Below are positions 26,643 through 34,915 of a stretch of 64,000 nt of DNA, one piece after another (the first letter of the stretch is position 1; every line of letters begins with the position of its first letter). Below the pieces are notes generated by a model. It saw nothing but the letters and a program-made list of their open reading frames with translations. It made no database searches and was not told the DNA's origin. The position numbers and the translations under genes are program-made. Origin of the DNA: Paraburkholderia sp. FT54. GTDB lineage: Bacteria > Pseudomonadota > Gammaproteobacteria > Burkholderiales > Burkholderiaceae. The stretch is from contig NZ_CP134195.1 in the NCBI RefSeq assembly GCF_031585635.1, forward strand, positions 1,860,001-1,924,000, given 5' to 3'.

Positions 26643-27821
26643 ATGCTCGATACGCGTGATCGTGCGGCCGGCATCAATGCGCGGCCGCCGCAAAGCTCCG
26701 GCATGAGCGCGTTTCGCGATTCCCATGCCGCGGCGCCAAGTGGGCAGGAAGACGCGAACTCTGCCGCCTCGCTTGAAAATTTTCTGCGTGACACACTTTT
26801 CGACCCCCGCGACCCTGCGGCGCTCGGCGATATGTTGCGCTCGCTGGTCGAACACGGTTATGACCGTGCGCCCTTTGTGCCCTTGCCGGGTCACGGCGCG
26901 ACGCTCGCGCGCTGGCGCGCGCTCGCGGCGGTGGCCGCATGCGATCTCGGGCTCGTCAAGCTGTTCGAAGGCCACACCGATGCGCTCGCGATTCTCGCCG
27001 AGTTGCAGGGATCCACGCCGCCGGCGGGAAGCCGCTGGGGCGTCTGGGCTGCCGAGCCGCCCGACGCGCGCGTGCAGGCGGTGAAAGTAGGAATCCGAAG
27101 CGATGGCGAAGGCCTTCGTCTATCGGGCACGAAAGCCTGGTGTTCCGGCGCGGGTGTCGTCACGCATGCGCTCGTCACCGCCTGGCTGAACGATGAGCCG
27201 ATCCTCGCGGCCGTCGCGATGGATCAGCCGTCCATCTCGATCGACGCGTCGAAGTGGCAAGCGGTCGGCATGCAGGCCACGGCAAGCGCCGACGTGAGCT
27301 TCGATCAGGCATCGGCGACGCTGGTCGGCGGCGTGCATTCGTATGTGCGGCGACCGGGCTTCTGGCACGGCGGCGCCGGCATTGCCGCGTGCTGGTATGG
27401 CGCCGCCGCGCAGATCGGCCGGATGCTGCGCGAGGCGTCCACGCAGCGCGCGGATGCGCATCGGCTGGCGCACCTCGGTGCGGTCGACGTAGCACTGGCC
27501 GGCGCGGCCGCGGTATTGCGCGAAACGGCCGCGCACATCGACGCCAACCCGCTGGCCGAATCGCAACGTGAGGCCATGCGCGCACGCCTCGTGATTGAAG
27601 AGGCCGCGACTGCCGTGATGAATCACGCTACGCGCACCCTCGGCGCCGGCCCGTTGTGCCGCAATGCGCGCTTCGCGCGTGCGCTGGCCGATCTGCCGGT
27701 GTTCCTGCGGCAGAGCCACGCGGAACGCGATCTTGCCGCGCTCGGCGAACTGGTCGCCGCGGCGGCACCGGCCGACGCACGGGATGGTCCTGCTGCCGGA
27801 GGTGCCCCGTGGATGCTCTGA
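26643..27821 (+). CDS. Acyl-CoA dehydrogenase-like flavoprotein
   Basis: 392 residues from MLDTRDRAAG; AGGGAGG stands 5-11 bp before this ATG. Fold features of the ACAD family are visible (GVWAAEPPDARVQ..., LSGTKAWCSGAGVVTHALVTA with the FAD/acyl segment, C-terminal helices VIEEAATAVMNHATRTLGAGPLCRNARFARALADLPVFLRQSHAERDLAALG). The usual catalytic glutamate is not obvious. It leads a cluster with a NodS-like methyltransferase and a glycosyltransferase; in related clusters I recall a PIG-L deacetylase as a fourth member, which is absent here. Substrate unknown. Confidence 0.82.
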   Translation: MLDTRDRAAGINARPPQSSGMSAFRDSHAAAPSGQEDANSAASLENFLRDTLFDPRDPAALGDMLRSLVEHGYDRAPFVPLPGHGATLARWRALAAVAACDLGLVKLFEGHTDALAILAELQGSTPPAGSRWGVWAAEPPDARVQAVKVGIRSDGEGLRLSGTKAWCSGAGVVTHALVTAWLNDEPILAAVAMDQPSISIDASKWQAVGMQATASADVSFDQASATLVGGVHSYVRRPGFWHGGAGIAACWYGAAAQIGRMLREASTQRADAHRLAHLGAVDVALAGAAAVLRETAAHIDANPLAESQREAMRARLVIEEAATAVMNHATRTLGAGPLCRNARFARALADLPVFLRQSHAERDLAALGELVAAAAPADARDGPAAGGAPWML

Positions 27822-27845
27822 CGCCATGCACGGAGGGCCGCTGAC

Positions 27846-28451
27846 ATGAGCTCTCCGGCTACCTACTTCGATGAACTCTATCAACACAGCGACGATCCGT
27901 GGAAGCTGCGCGAAGGCTGGTACGAAAGCCGCAAGCGCTCGCTCACGCTCGCGCTGCTGCCGCGTCCGCGTTACCGCAACGCGTTCGAACCCGGCTGCGC
28001 GAACGGCGAACTGACCGCCGAACTGGCGAAGCGCTGCGACACGCTGCTCGCCGCGGATCTGCACGAGCGCGCCGTGCAGCTTGCACGCGAGCGCGTTGCT
28101 GGCGTGCCGCACGTCCGCGTCGAACAGCGCACGGTGCCGCGCGAGTGGCCGACCGAGGCGGGGCCGTTCGATCTGATCGTGATCAGCGAATTCGCGTACT
28201 ACCTCGATTCGGCGGAGCTCGAAACCCTGGCCGCGCGAATCGCCGCCTCGCTCACGACGGACGGGACGCTGCTCGCCTGCCATTGGCGGCGGCCCTTCGC
28301 CGAAGCGCTCGAATCCGCCGACGCCGCGCATGCGCTGTTCGACGCACGCTGCGGTCTCACGCGTCTCGCGCATCACGATGAAGCCGATCTGCTGATCGAC
28401 GTCTGGTCGCGCGACGCACGGTCGGTCGCGCAACGCGAGGGGCTCCTATGA
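27846..28451 (+). CDS. NodS-like SAM-dependent methyltransferase
   Basis: 201 residues. The opening YFDELYQHSDDPWKLREGWYESRKRSLTLALLP is the NodS-family signature; SAM-binding motif I is FEPGCANGELTAELA with the acidic end of strand 2 in LLAADLH. NodS N-methylates deacetylated chito-oligosaccharide in rhizobia; here the acceptor is unknown. GGAGGG upstream; the stop overlaps the glycosyltransferase start (ATGA), coupling the two. Confidence 0.88.
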   Translation: MSSPATYFDELYQHSDDPWKLREGWYESRKRSLTLALLPRPRYRNAFEPGCANGELTAELAKRCDTLLAADLHERAVQLARERVAGVPHVRVEQRTVPREWPTEAGPFDLIVISEFAYYLDSAELETLAARIAASLTTDGTLLACHWRRPFAEALESADAAHALFDARCGLTRLAHHDEADLLIDVWSRDARSVAQREGLL

Positions 28452-29104
28452 TCGGCGTGATCGTTCCGGCCCATAACGAAGAGGGGTTGCTGGGGCCTTG
28501 CCTTGCGGCCTTGATCGCAGCCTCGCGGCATGAAGACCTGGCGGGCGAAACGGTGCGCATCGTGGTCGTGCTCGACGCATGCGACGACTTTACCGGCGCG
28601 ATCGCGCGTGCTTACGGTGTCGAGACACTGACGGTGAAGGTGCGCAATGTCGGCATTGCGCGTGCGACCGGTGCGGACTTCCTGCTGGCGGACGGCGCGC
28701 GCTGGCTCGCGTTTACCGACGCCGACAGCCGCGTGTCGTCAGGCTGGCTGGTCGCGCAGCTTTCGCTGGACGCGGACGCGGTATGCGGCTCGATTGCCGT
28801 CGACGACTGGACCGCGCACCCGCACAGCGTGCGCGAATACTTCCGCAAGACTTACGTGGATGCCGACGGTCACCGTCACATTCACGGCGCGAACCTCGGC
28901 GTGTCGGCCGACGCCTACCGGCGCGCGGGCGGTTTTCCGCCGCTCAGGTGCAGCGAGGATGTCGCGCTGGTCGACCGGTTGATCGCGATCGGTGCGAGCA
29001 TTGCCTGGAGTGCGGCGCCGCGCGTGATCACGAGCGCGCGTGCGGCGGCTCGCGCTCGTGGCGGCTTCGGCGATACGCTCGTGGCGTGGGCGGCCGCCGG
29101 GTAA
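28448..29104 (+). CDS. Glycosyltransferase family 2
   Basis: 218 residues. GT-A fold: IGVIVPAHNEEGLLGPCLAALIAAS at the N-terminus and FTDADSRVSSGWL as the DxD region. No membrane segments. Translationally coupled to the NodS-like gene, so it probably glycosylates the same molecule, which the methyltransferase and dehydrogenase also modify. Donor and acceptor unknown. Confidence 0.88.
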   Translation: MIGVIVPAHNEEGLLGPCLAALIAASRHEDLAGETVRIVVVLDACDDFTGAIARAYGVETLTVKVRNVGIARATGADFLLADGARWLAFTDADSRVSSGWLVAQLSLDADAVCGSIAVDDWTAHPHSVREYFRKTYVDADGHRHIHGANLGVSADAYRRAGGFPPLRCSEDVALVDRLIAIGASIAWSAAPRVITSARAAARARGGFGDTLVAWAAAG

Positions 29105-29175
29105 CGGTTGCTATCCGTTGCGACCTCGATTGGACAACACAAGATAAGACGGCGGTACGCCGCGAGGAGGGCGAC

Positions 29176-29670
29176 ATGATGAACGCGATTTCCCTGCTGT
29201 TCGGCGAGGGCAGAAATCTCGACCCGTTGCAGATGGGCATGCGCTCGATCGTCGTGTTTCTGGTCGCGCTGGTGCTGATCCGGGTCTCGGGCCGCCGCTC
29301 GTTCGGACAACGCTCGCCATTCGATTCGGTGGTGGTGATTCTGCTTGGCGCGACGCTGAGCCGGGCCATCGTCGGCGCGTCGCCGTTTATCGCCACGGTG
29401 GTGGCCTCGTTCGTGATCGTCGCGGGTCATCGGCTGCTGGCGTGGGCATGCATGCGCTCGCGCGCGCTGGAGCGGCTGGTGGGCGGCGTCGAACGCGAGG
29501 TGTACAGCAACGGCGCTTTCAACCCGCGCGAAATGAACGCGGCTCTTATCAGCCCAACCGACGTTCAGGAAAGCGTACGGCAGAAAACCGGCTCACGTTC
29601 AATGGATGAGGTGGCCGCGGCGATTCTCGAACGCAACGGCGAAGTGGGCGTGATCCGCAAGAAGGCTTGA
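29176..29670 (+). CDS. DUF421 / YetF-type membrane protein
   Basis: 164 residues from MMNAISLLFGEG (GAGGAGGGCGAC just before the ATG). Three N-terminal hydrophobic helices (SIVVFLVALVLIRVSG, FDSVVVILLGATLSRAIVG, TVVASFVIVAGHRLLAWA) with the family motif GRRSFGQRSPFD, then a short C-terminal cytoplasmic domain (VYSNGAFNPREMNAALISPTDVQESVRQKTGSRSMDEVAAAILERNGEVGVI). Function of the family is unknown. 71 bp after the glycosyltransferase, in the same direction. Confidence 0.87.
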   Translation: MMNAISLLFGEGRNLDPLQMGMRSIVVFLVALVLIRVSGRRSFGQRSPFDSVVVILLGATLSRAIVGASPFIATVVASFVIVAGHRLLAWACMRSRALERLVGGVEREVYSNGAFNPREMNAALISPTDVQESVRQKTGSRSMDEVAAAILERNGEVGVIRKKA

Positions 29671-29680
29671 GGCGTGCCGG

Positions 29681-31078
29681 TCAGCCCCGGCCGCCGCGCG
29701 AGATTTCCTCGCCGGCGCCGTGCGGCATGCGCAGCGTGACCGGAATCGACGCGAACGAGCACAGCCCGACCACCAGAAACGCCGGCCAGAAATCCGACCA
29801 CGTGATGCCCGGATGCCCATGCAGCACGCGCGAAATCTGCAGCACGATACCGCCGATCGTCACGCCCAGGCCGAGCGACATCTGCTGCACGACGCTGCCG
29901 AGACTTGTGGCGCGGCCCACATCGCGACTGGCGATTTCTGCGTAAGTGAGCGAGTTCAGACTCGTGAATTGCAGCGCGGGGAAGAAGCCGCCGAGCAGCA
30001 CGACCACCCAGATGATCCAGGTCGGCGTGCCCGGGAAGAACAGTCCGCAGGCCGCGATCGAAAGTCCCGACAACGCGGCATTGACCACCAGCACCGAGCG
30101 GAAACCGAAGCGATGCAGCACGCTGGAGGCGACCGTGCGCATGAACATGCCGCCGAACGCGGACGCGCACGTGATCAGTCCGGATTCGAATGCGCTCATG
30201 CCGTGGCCTTCCTGCAGCATCAGCGGCAGCAGGAACGGCAGCGCGCCGAGGCCGATGCGGAACAACGAACCGCCGAGCACGCTCGCCTGGAACGTCGGCA
30301 CCTTGAAAAAGCGCAGGTCCAGGAGCGGAAGCGGGACGCGCTGCGCGTACGCGACATAGGCCGCGAGCAGAACCGCGCCGCACGCGCACATGCCGAACGC
30401 GTCGCGATTCGAAATCAGTTCGCCGCCGACCAGCGACAGCCCGAGCAGCAGCAACACCGCGCCCGCCGCCGACAGGAAAAACCCGATCCAGTCGAGCGGG
30501 CCCGGGTCCGGTTCGCGCGTGTTGGCGATGTGCCTGTTGGTCAGATAGATGCCGAGAATGCCGATCGGCACGTTGATGAAGAAAATCAGACGCCAGTGCA
30601 GATACGTGGTGATGAAGCCGCCCAGCAGCGGTCCCGCGGCGGGGCCGAGCATAGCGGGCACGCTCAGATAGTTCATGGCGCGGATGAAGTCGGACTTGTG
30701 CACCACCCGGAAGATGATGATCCGCCCGACCGGCACCATCATCGCGCCGCCTACGCCTTGCACGAAGCGCGCGAGCGTGAAGGTGGCCAGAGAATTCGAC
30801 GCGGCGCACAGCAACGAGCCCGTCACGAAGATGCCGATCGCGGTGCGGAAGATCGTGCGCGCGCCGAACCGGTCAGCGAGCCATCCGCACACGGGGATGA
30901 ACACGCCGAGTCCCAGCACATAGCTCGTCACCGCGATTTTCAACGTGACCGGATCGCGCCCGAAGTCGCGCGCCATGGCGGGCAGCGCGGTGACGATCAC
31001 GTTCGCATCGACACTTTCCATGAACATCGCGCAGGCGACGATGAGGGGCGCGATCAGGGCTTTCTGGACGGCGGTCAT
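29681..31078 (-). CDS. MFS multidrug exporter, DHA2 (EmrB/QacA) type
   Basis: 465 residues, about 14 hydrophobic segments. Motifs: FMESVDANVIVTALPAMA in helix 1, CGWLADRFGARTIF (motif A), RFVQGVGGAMMVPVGRIIIF (motif C) and FFINVPIGILGIY. Proton-coupled export; substrate unknown. It converges on the DUF421 gene (10-bp gap) and stands alone, without a membrane-fusion partner. Confidence 0.92.
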   Translation of the reverse strand: MTAVQKALIAPLIVACAMFMESVDANVIVTALPAMARDFGRDPVTLKIAVTSYVLGLGVFIPVCGWLADRFGARTIFRTAIGIFVTGSLLCAASNSLATFTLARFVQGVGGAMMVPVGRIIIFRVVHKSDFIRAMNYLSVPAMLGPAAGPLLGGFITTYLHWRLIFFINVPIGILGIYLTNRHIANTREPDPGPLDWIGFFLSAAGAVLLLLGLSLVGGELISNRDAFGMCACGAVLLAAYVAYAQRVPLPLLDLRFFKVPTFQASVLGGSLFRIGLGALPFLLPLMLQEGHGMSAFESGLITCASAFGGMFMRTVASSVLHRFGFRSVLVVNAALSGLSIAACGLFFPGTPTWIIWVVVLLGGFFPALQFTSLNSLTYAEIASRDVGRATSLGSVVQQMSLGLGVTIGGIVLQISRVLHGHPGITWSDFWPAFLVVGLCSFASIPVTLRMPHGAGEEISRGGRG

Positions 31079-31236
31079 GAAGGCGGGCTGCGGCGAACGG
31101 TCGCGGGCAAAGGGGTCATTATTGCACCTGTACGGTGCGGTTTGTTAACAGTGCACGTATCGATGCCACCCTTTTTGACGACGTGGGGTGTCGGTGTGAC
31201 CGATGCGCAACACGTGCGCGACTTTATCGATATTTG

Positions 31237-31264
31237 TTGCGGTGCGGCAGAAGCCAGTTATAAT
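31237..31264 (+). promoter_or_regulatory. Sigma70 promoter with perfect -10, followed by an operator-like dyad
   Basis: TTGCGG (31237-31242), 16-bp spacer, TATAAT (31259-31264). Directly downstream GGGTT...AACCC flanks the palindrome CCTAGG (31266-31289). The first gene downstream is the 49-residue frame at 31305. A perfect TATAAT is uncommon in this GC-rich DNA. Confidence 0.75.
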
Positions 31265-31304
31265 CGGGTTATTGCCTAGGTATAAACCCTAACAGGAGTC
31301 CGCC

Positions 31305-31454
31305 ATGAACACCGCTTCCAATGCCGCCGCCCGCGCTACCGTCGCCGCCAACAACACCTTCTTCGGCAAGCTGCGCGCCTTGGCGCTGCACGCGCTGAAC
31401 CTCCACCTGCAAAACTGCGCTGTGATCGCCGAAGCGCATCGCCGTCCGCAGTAA
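31305..31454 (+). CDS. Very small protein (49 aa), unrecognised
   Basis: MNTASNAAARATVAANNTFFGK... ends ...AEAHRRPQ. AGGAG lies 7 bp before the ATG and a near-consensus promoter ends 41 bp upstream. Alanine-rich with an amphipathic central helix (FFGKLRALALHALNLHLQNCAVIAEAHRR), which could contact a membrane or form a helical hairpin. No family known to me. The strong expression signals are the reason to believe it is real. Confidence 0.7.
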   Translation: MNTASNAAARATVAANNTFFGKLRALALHALNLHLQNCAVIAEAHRRPQ

Positions 31455-31741
31455 GGCACAAGCCGCGCGCCACACGCGCTGACAGATAGTGCAGGGCGCG
31501 GACAGGCGCCGCGTCTGTCATTCGCGCGGCGCTGCGCTTTCGCGTTACATCTACGTCATTCCTGCCCGCCAGGCCGCCATGTCATCGGGGCCTCCCGGCA
31601 TGTGCAGCGAGCCATTCCCCTTCAAATGTCAATGCAGCGGCGGCATGCGCGCGATTCGCGCCATGTGAGCGTCAGGCGTGACGCCGCTCGTATTTCCCAG
31701 CTCGTACGGCAACGGCCCGTACAGCGTGGCTTGAGTTGGTC

Positions 31742-31879
31742 CTAGTCGCGCACGCGGCTCGACACCCTCGCGGCCTGGCGCTCGCGGGTCGCTCGCGCGG
31801 CCAGTGCGCTCATCAGCAGCGCTATCGACACCAAGCCGACCAGATACACGCCCGCCATCACCCAGTCCTGTTCCGTCAT
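31742..31879 (-). CDS. Small single-span membrane protein (45 aa)
   Basis: The frame begins MTEQDWVMAG and continues into a membrane helix (VYLVGLVSIALLMSALAA), then a basic tail (RATRERQAARVSSRVRD), giving a probable N-out/C-in single-pass protein by the positive-inside rule. AAGGAG lies 7 bp before this ATG; the ATG two codons earlier is too close to the site. Function unknown. Confidence 0.68.
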   Translation of the reverse strand: MTEQDWVMAGVYLVGLVSIALLMSALAARATRERQAARVSSRVRD

Positions 31880-32320
31880 CTTCATTCTCCTTCGCGTACC
31901 AAACTTCACGCGGCAAGTGCGCCGCGTTTCACTGAGCTATTGCTCTCGATTACGGCACGCGACGTGAAAATCTTGATGCCGCGAATCAACGCTTCGAGCG
32001 GCAGGGCGACCGCGCACGATCGACGCTGCGTCGAATTTTCATTGCAGCGCACGAATAGCGTTTAAACTTCAGCCCCCTGTCGACCGCCGGACGTGCCTTA
32101 TCGCGGTCCGATCGGCAATATCGACCGTTCTATTCACGCGTATCGCGGTGCCGCGCAGCGCATTCGGATTCGCCGGCCGGCCCAGGTCAAACCCCGCAAT
32201 ATGGCTGACGGTGTCAACCTTTTCATCCCTGTGCCGTTATCCATTTGTAATTGCTAATAACTGGCGACGCCGCGACGGACAATCCGTCGCGACAGCGCCG
32301 CGCAAGGCGCCGCATTGACC
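31880..32320. other. Gene-free leader region of lpiA with a 9-bp perfect dyad
   Basis: About 440 bp with no convincing gene. CGCGACGGA-caa-TCCGTCGCG (32271-32291) forms a perfect hairpin ending 29 bp before the lpiA ATG. An AT-rich stretch around 32235-32262 may hold the promoter. Confidence 0.5.
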
Positions 32321-34915
32321 ATGTTCCATCGATATAACAACAAATTCGACCGGCTAGGCGCGATGTTCGACCGTGCATCGAGAACGCTTGGCAACAGGGG
32401 ACTTCTCTCGCCCGTGCTCGCGCTCGTGATTGGCGCGCTGCTGCTGGTCGTCCTGCAACACCTCTCGCAAGCAGTCGACTATCGCTCGGTGATGCGTCAG
32501 TTGTGTCAACTGACGCTCGGCGAGTGGACCGCCGCGCTCGGCGCGACCGCGCTCAGCTATGTGGCGCTGGTCGGTCGCGATGCAGTCGGCTTGCGCTATC
32601 TGGGCGCAGTCGTGCCGCGTACCGCGCTGTGGATCGGCGCGACCGCGGGCTCCGCGCTCGGCAATGCCACCGGTTTCGGCGCGTTGACGGGCGGCGCCGT
32701 GCGCGCGCGCGTCTACGGCGTGACCGGCGTCACGCCCGCGCAGATCGGCCGCATGACGGTGTTCACGAGTGTGTCGCTCGCGCTCGCGCTGGTGTGCATG
32801 ACGGCGCTCGGCATGCTCGGCGCGGCCGGCACGCTCGCGCCGCTGCTGCATCTCGAACCCGTCGCGCTGCGTTGGAGCGGCGCGGCGCTGCTGGTCGTGC
32901 TGACGCTGGCGGCCACCGCGTGCCGCAGCGAAACGCGCCCGGTCCGCACGCGCTGGCAGTGGCTTTCGTTCGATATTCCCGCGCGCCGCGACCTGCTCGC
33001 GCAAGTGGCGCTCGCGGTGCTCGACGTGGTGGCCGCCGGCCTCGCCTTGTGGGCGCTGCTGCCGCATGCCGACGTGAGCTTCGTGACCTTCATCACGGTC
33101 TACGCCGCGGCCATGCTGCTCGGCATGATCGGCCACACGCCTGGCGGCGTCGGCGTATTCGAGGCGGCGATGGTCTTCACGCTGAGCGGCAGTGTGCAAA
33201 CGCAGCAGATGGTTGCCGCGTTGCTCGCGTATCGCGCGATTTATTTCGGTGTCCCGTTGATCGTCTCGGCCGCGCTGCTCGCGGGCTTCGAAGGCCGCGC
33301 GCTGAAAGGCCGTTTGCCGCTGCAGCACGCCGCTGCCGCGTCAAAGCTCGCGCCGCTGTTTCTGAGTCTCGTCACGTTCGTGGTCGGCGGCATGCTGGTG
33401 ATTTCCAGCGCGACGCCCGCGTTCTGGCAACGTATCCACATGCTGCGCGACGTGCTGCCGCTGTGGGTGCTCGAAAGCTCGCAGATGCTCTGCAGCGTGG
33501 TCGGCGTACTGCTGCTGTTCGTCGCCCGTGGTTTGCTGCGGCGGCTGGACGCCGCGTGGTGGATGACGCTCCTGCTGGCGGTGCTGAGTCTCGCGCTGTC
33601 ATTGACCAAAGGTCTTGCGTTCGTCGAAGCGGGCGTGCTCGGCATGCTGATCGCGCTGCTGCTGTCCACGCGCCGGCGTTTCAACCGTCATTCGTCGCTG
33701 TTCGCGGAGCGCTTTACGGCGGGCTGGCTGGTGTCGGTCGCCATGGTGCTGATGCTCGCCACGTGGGTCATGCTGTTTGCTTTCCGCGACGTGCCCTACA
33801 CGCGCGACCTGTGGTGGCAATTCGCGTTCGACGAACGCGCGCCGCGCGCGTTGCGCGCGACGCTGGCCGCGAGCCTGTTCGCCGCGACCTTCTCCTTCTG
33901 GCAGTTGCTGCGTCCCGCGCCGGGCCGCTTCGTCAAACCGGCGCCGGAAGATCTGCACGACGCGGCGCGCATCGTGCGCGCGCAGGAGCGCAGCGACGCC
34001 GGTCTCGCGCTGATGGGCGACAAGAGTTTTCTGTTCTCCGAGTCGCGCAAGGCTTTTCTCATGTATGCGAAATACGGCCGCACGTGGGCCGCTTTGCACG
34101 ATCCGGTAGGGCCGCGCGAAGAGTGGGCCGGCCTGATCAGCAAGTTCGTCGCGCTCGCGCACACGCACGGTGGGCGCGCGGCGTTCTATCAGGTACGCGC
34201 CAACGCATTGCCGCTTTATCTCGACGCCGGTCTCACGCTGATGAAGCTCGGCGAGGAAGCGCACGTCGTGCTCGACGATTTCGACCTGAAGGGCTCGCAT
34301 CGCGCGCATCTTCGCTATGCGCTCAAGCGCGGCGAGCGTGATGGCTTCACGGTCGAAGTGATCGATCAGGCGAACGTGCCCGCGTCGCTCGACACGCTGC
34401 GCGAGATTTCCGACGGCTGGCTCGACAGCCGCGACGCGCGCGAAAAGAGCTTCTCGGTGGCCGCCTTCACGGACGAATACCTTGCTGCCCAATCGGTGAT
34501 GCTGGTGCGTCAGAACGGCGAGCCGGCCGCGTTCGTCACCTTCATGACGACCGACATGAACACCGAGGCGACGGTCGGCGTGATGCGTCATGTGGAAAGC
34601 GCGTCGCCGTATGCCATGGAATATCTGTTCACGCAGCTGGCGCTGCATCTGAAGCAGGCGGGTTTCCGCTCGCTCAGTCTCGGTATCGCGCCGCTGTCCG
34701 GCATGCAGCCCACGCCGCTGGCTTCGCGCTGGCACCGGTTCGCCGGCATCGTGTGGCGTTTCGGCGGCCGTTTCTATAACTTCCGCGGACTGCGTGCTTT
34801 CAAGAGCAAGTTCCAGCCGCATTGGGAGCCGCGCTATCTCGCGGCGTCGGGTTCGGTCGGCGTGTTCTTCACGCTCGCGGATCTGTCCTTGCTGGCAGGA
34901 GGCCGGCGTTCATGA
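32321..34915 (+). CDS. mprF: Bifunctional aminoacyl-phosphatidylglycerol synthase/flippase (LpiA/MprF)
   Basis: 864 residues, the full two-domain length. The N-terminal half has many membrane helices of the UPF0104/flippase type (GNATGFGALTGGAVRARVYG, MLLGMIGHTPGGVGVFEAAMV). The C-terminal cytoplasmic DUF2156 domain, about 540-850, carries DKSFLFSESRKAFLMYAKYGRTWAALHDPVGP and GSHRAHLRYALKRGERDGF. It transfers an amino acid, usually lysine, from tRNA to phosphatidylglycerol and flips the lipid, lowering surface charge. The start may also be TTG 32315, closer to AAGGCG. Coupled to acvB by an ATGA overlap; lpiA-acvB operons of rhizobia are acid-induced. Confidence 0.93.
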   Translation: MFHRYNNKFDRLGAMFDRASRTLGNRGLLSPVLALVIGALLLVVLQHLSQAVDYRSVMRQLCQLTLGEWTAALGATALSYVALVGRDAVGLRYLGAVVPRTALWIGATAGSALGNATGFGALTGGAVRARVYGVTGVTPAQIGRMTVFTSVSLALALVCMTALGMLGAAGTLAPLLHLEPVALRWSGAALLVVLTLAATACRSETRPVRTRWQWLSFDIPARRDLLAQVALAVLDVVAAGLALWALLPHADVSFVTFITVYAAAMLLGMIGHTPGGVGVFEAAMVFTLSGSVQTQQMVAALLAYRAIYFGVPLIVSAALLAGFEGRALKGRLPLQHAAAASKLAPLFLSLVTFVVGGMLVISSATPAFWQRIHMLRDVLPLWVLESSQMLCSVVGVLLLFVARGLLRRLDAAWWMTLLLAVLSLALSLTKGLAFVEAGVLGMLIALLLSTRRRFNRHSSLFAERFTAGWLVSVAMVLMLATWVMLFAFRDVPYTRDLWWQFAFDERAPRALRATLAASLFAATFSFWQLLRPAPGRFVKPAPEDLHDAARIVRAQERSDAGLALMGDKSFLFSESRKAFLMYAKYGRTWAALHDPVGPREEWAGLISKFVALAHTHGGRAAFYQVRANALPLYLDAGLTLMKLGEEAHVVLDDFDLKGSHRAHLRYALKRGERDGFTVEVIDQANVPASLDTLREISDGWLDSRDAREKSFSVAAFTDEYLAAQSVMLVRQNGEPAAFVTFMTTDMNTEATVGVMRHVESASPYAMEYLFTQLALHLKQAGFRSLSLGIAPLSGMQPTPLASRWHRFAGIVWRFGGRFYNFRGLRAFKSKFQPHWEPRYLAASGSVGVFFTLADLSLLAGGRRS

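Noticed and set aside
31629..31916. 95-codon minus-strand frame around the small membrane protein
   Set aside because: A different frame from the 45-residue protein, which has the ribosome site and membrane helix.
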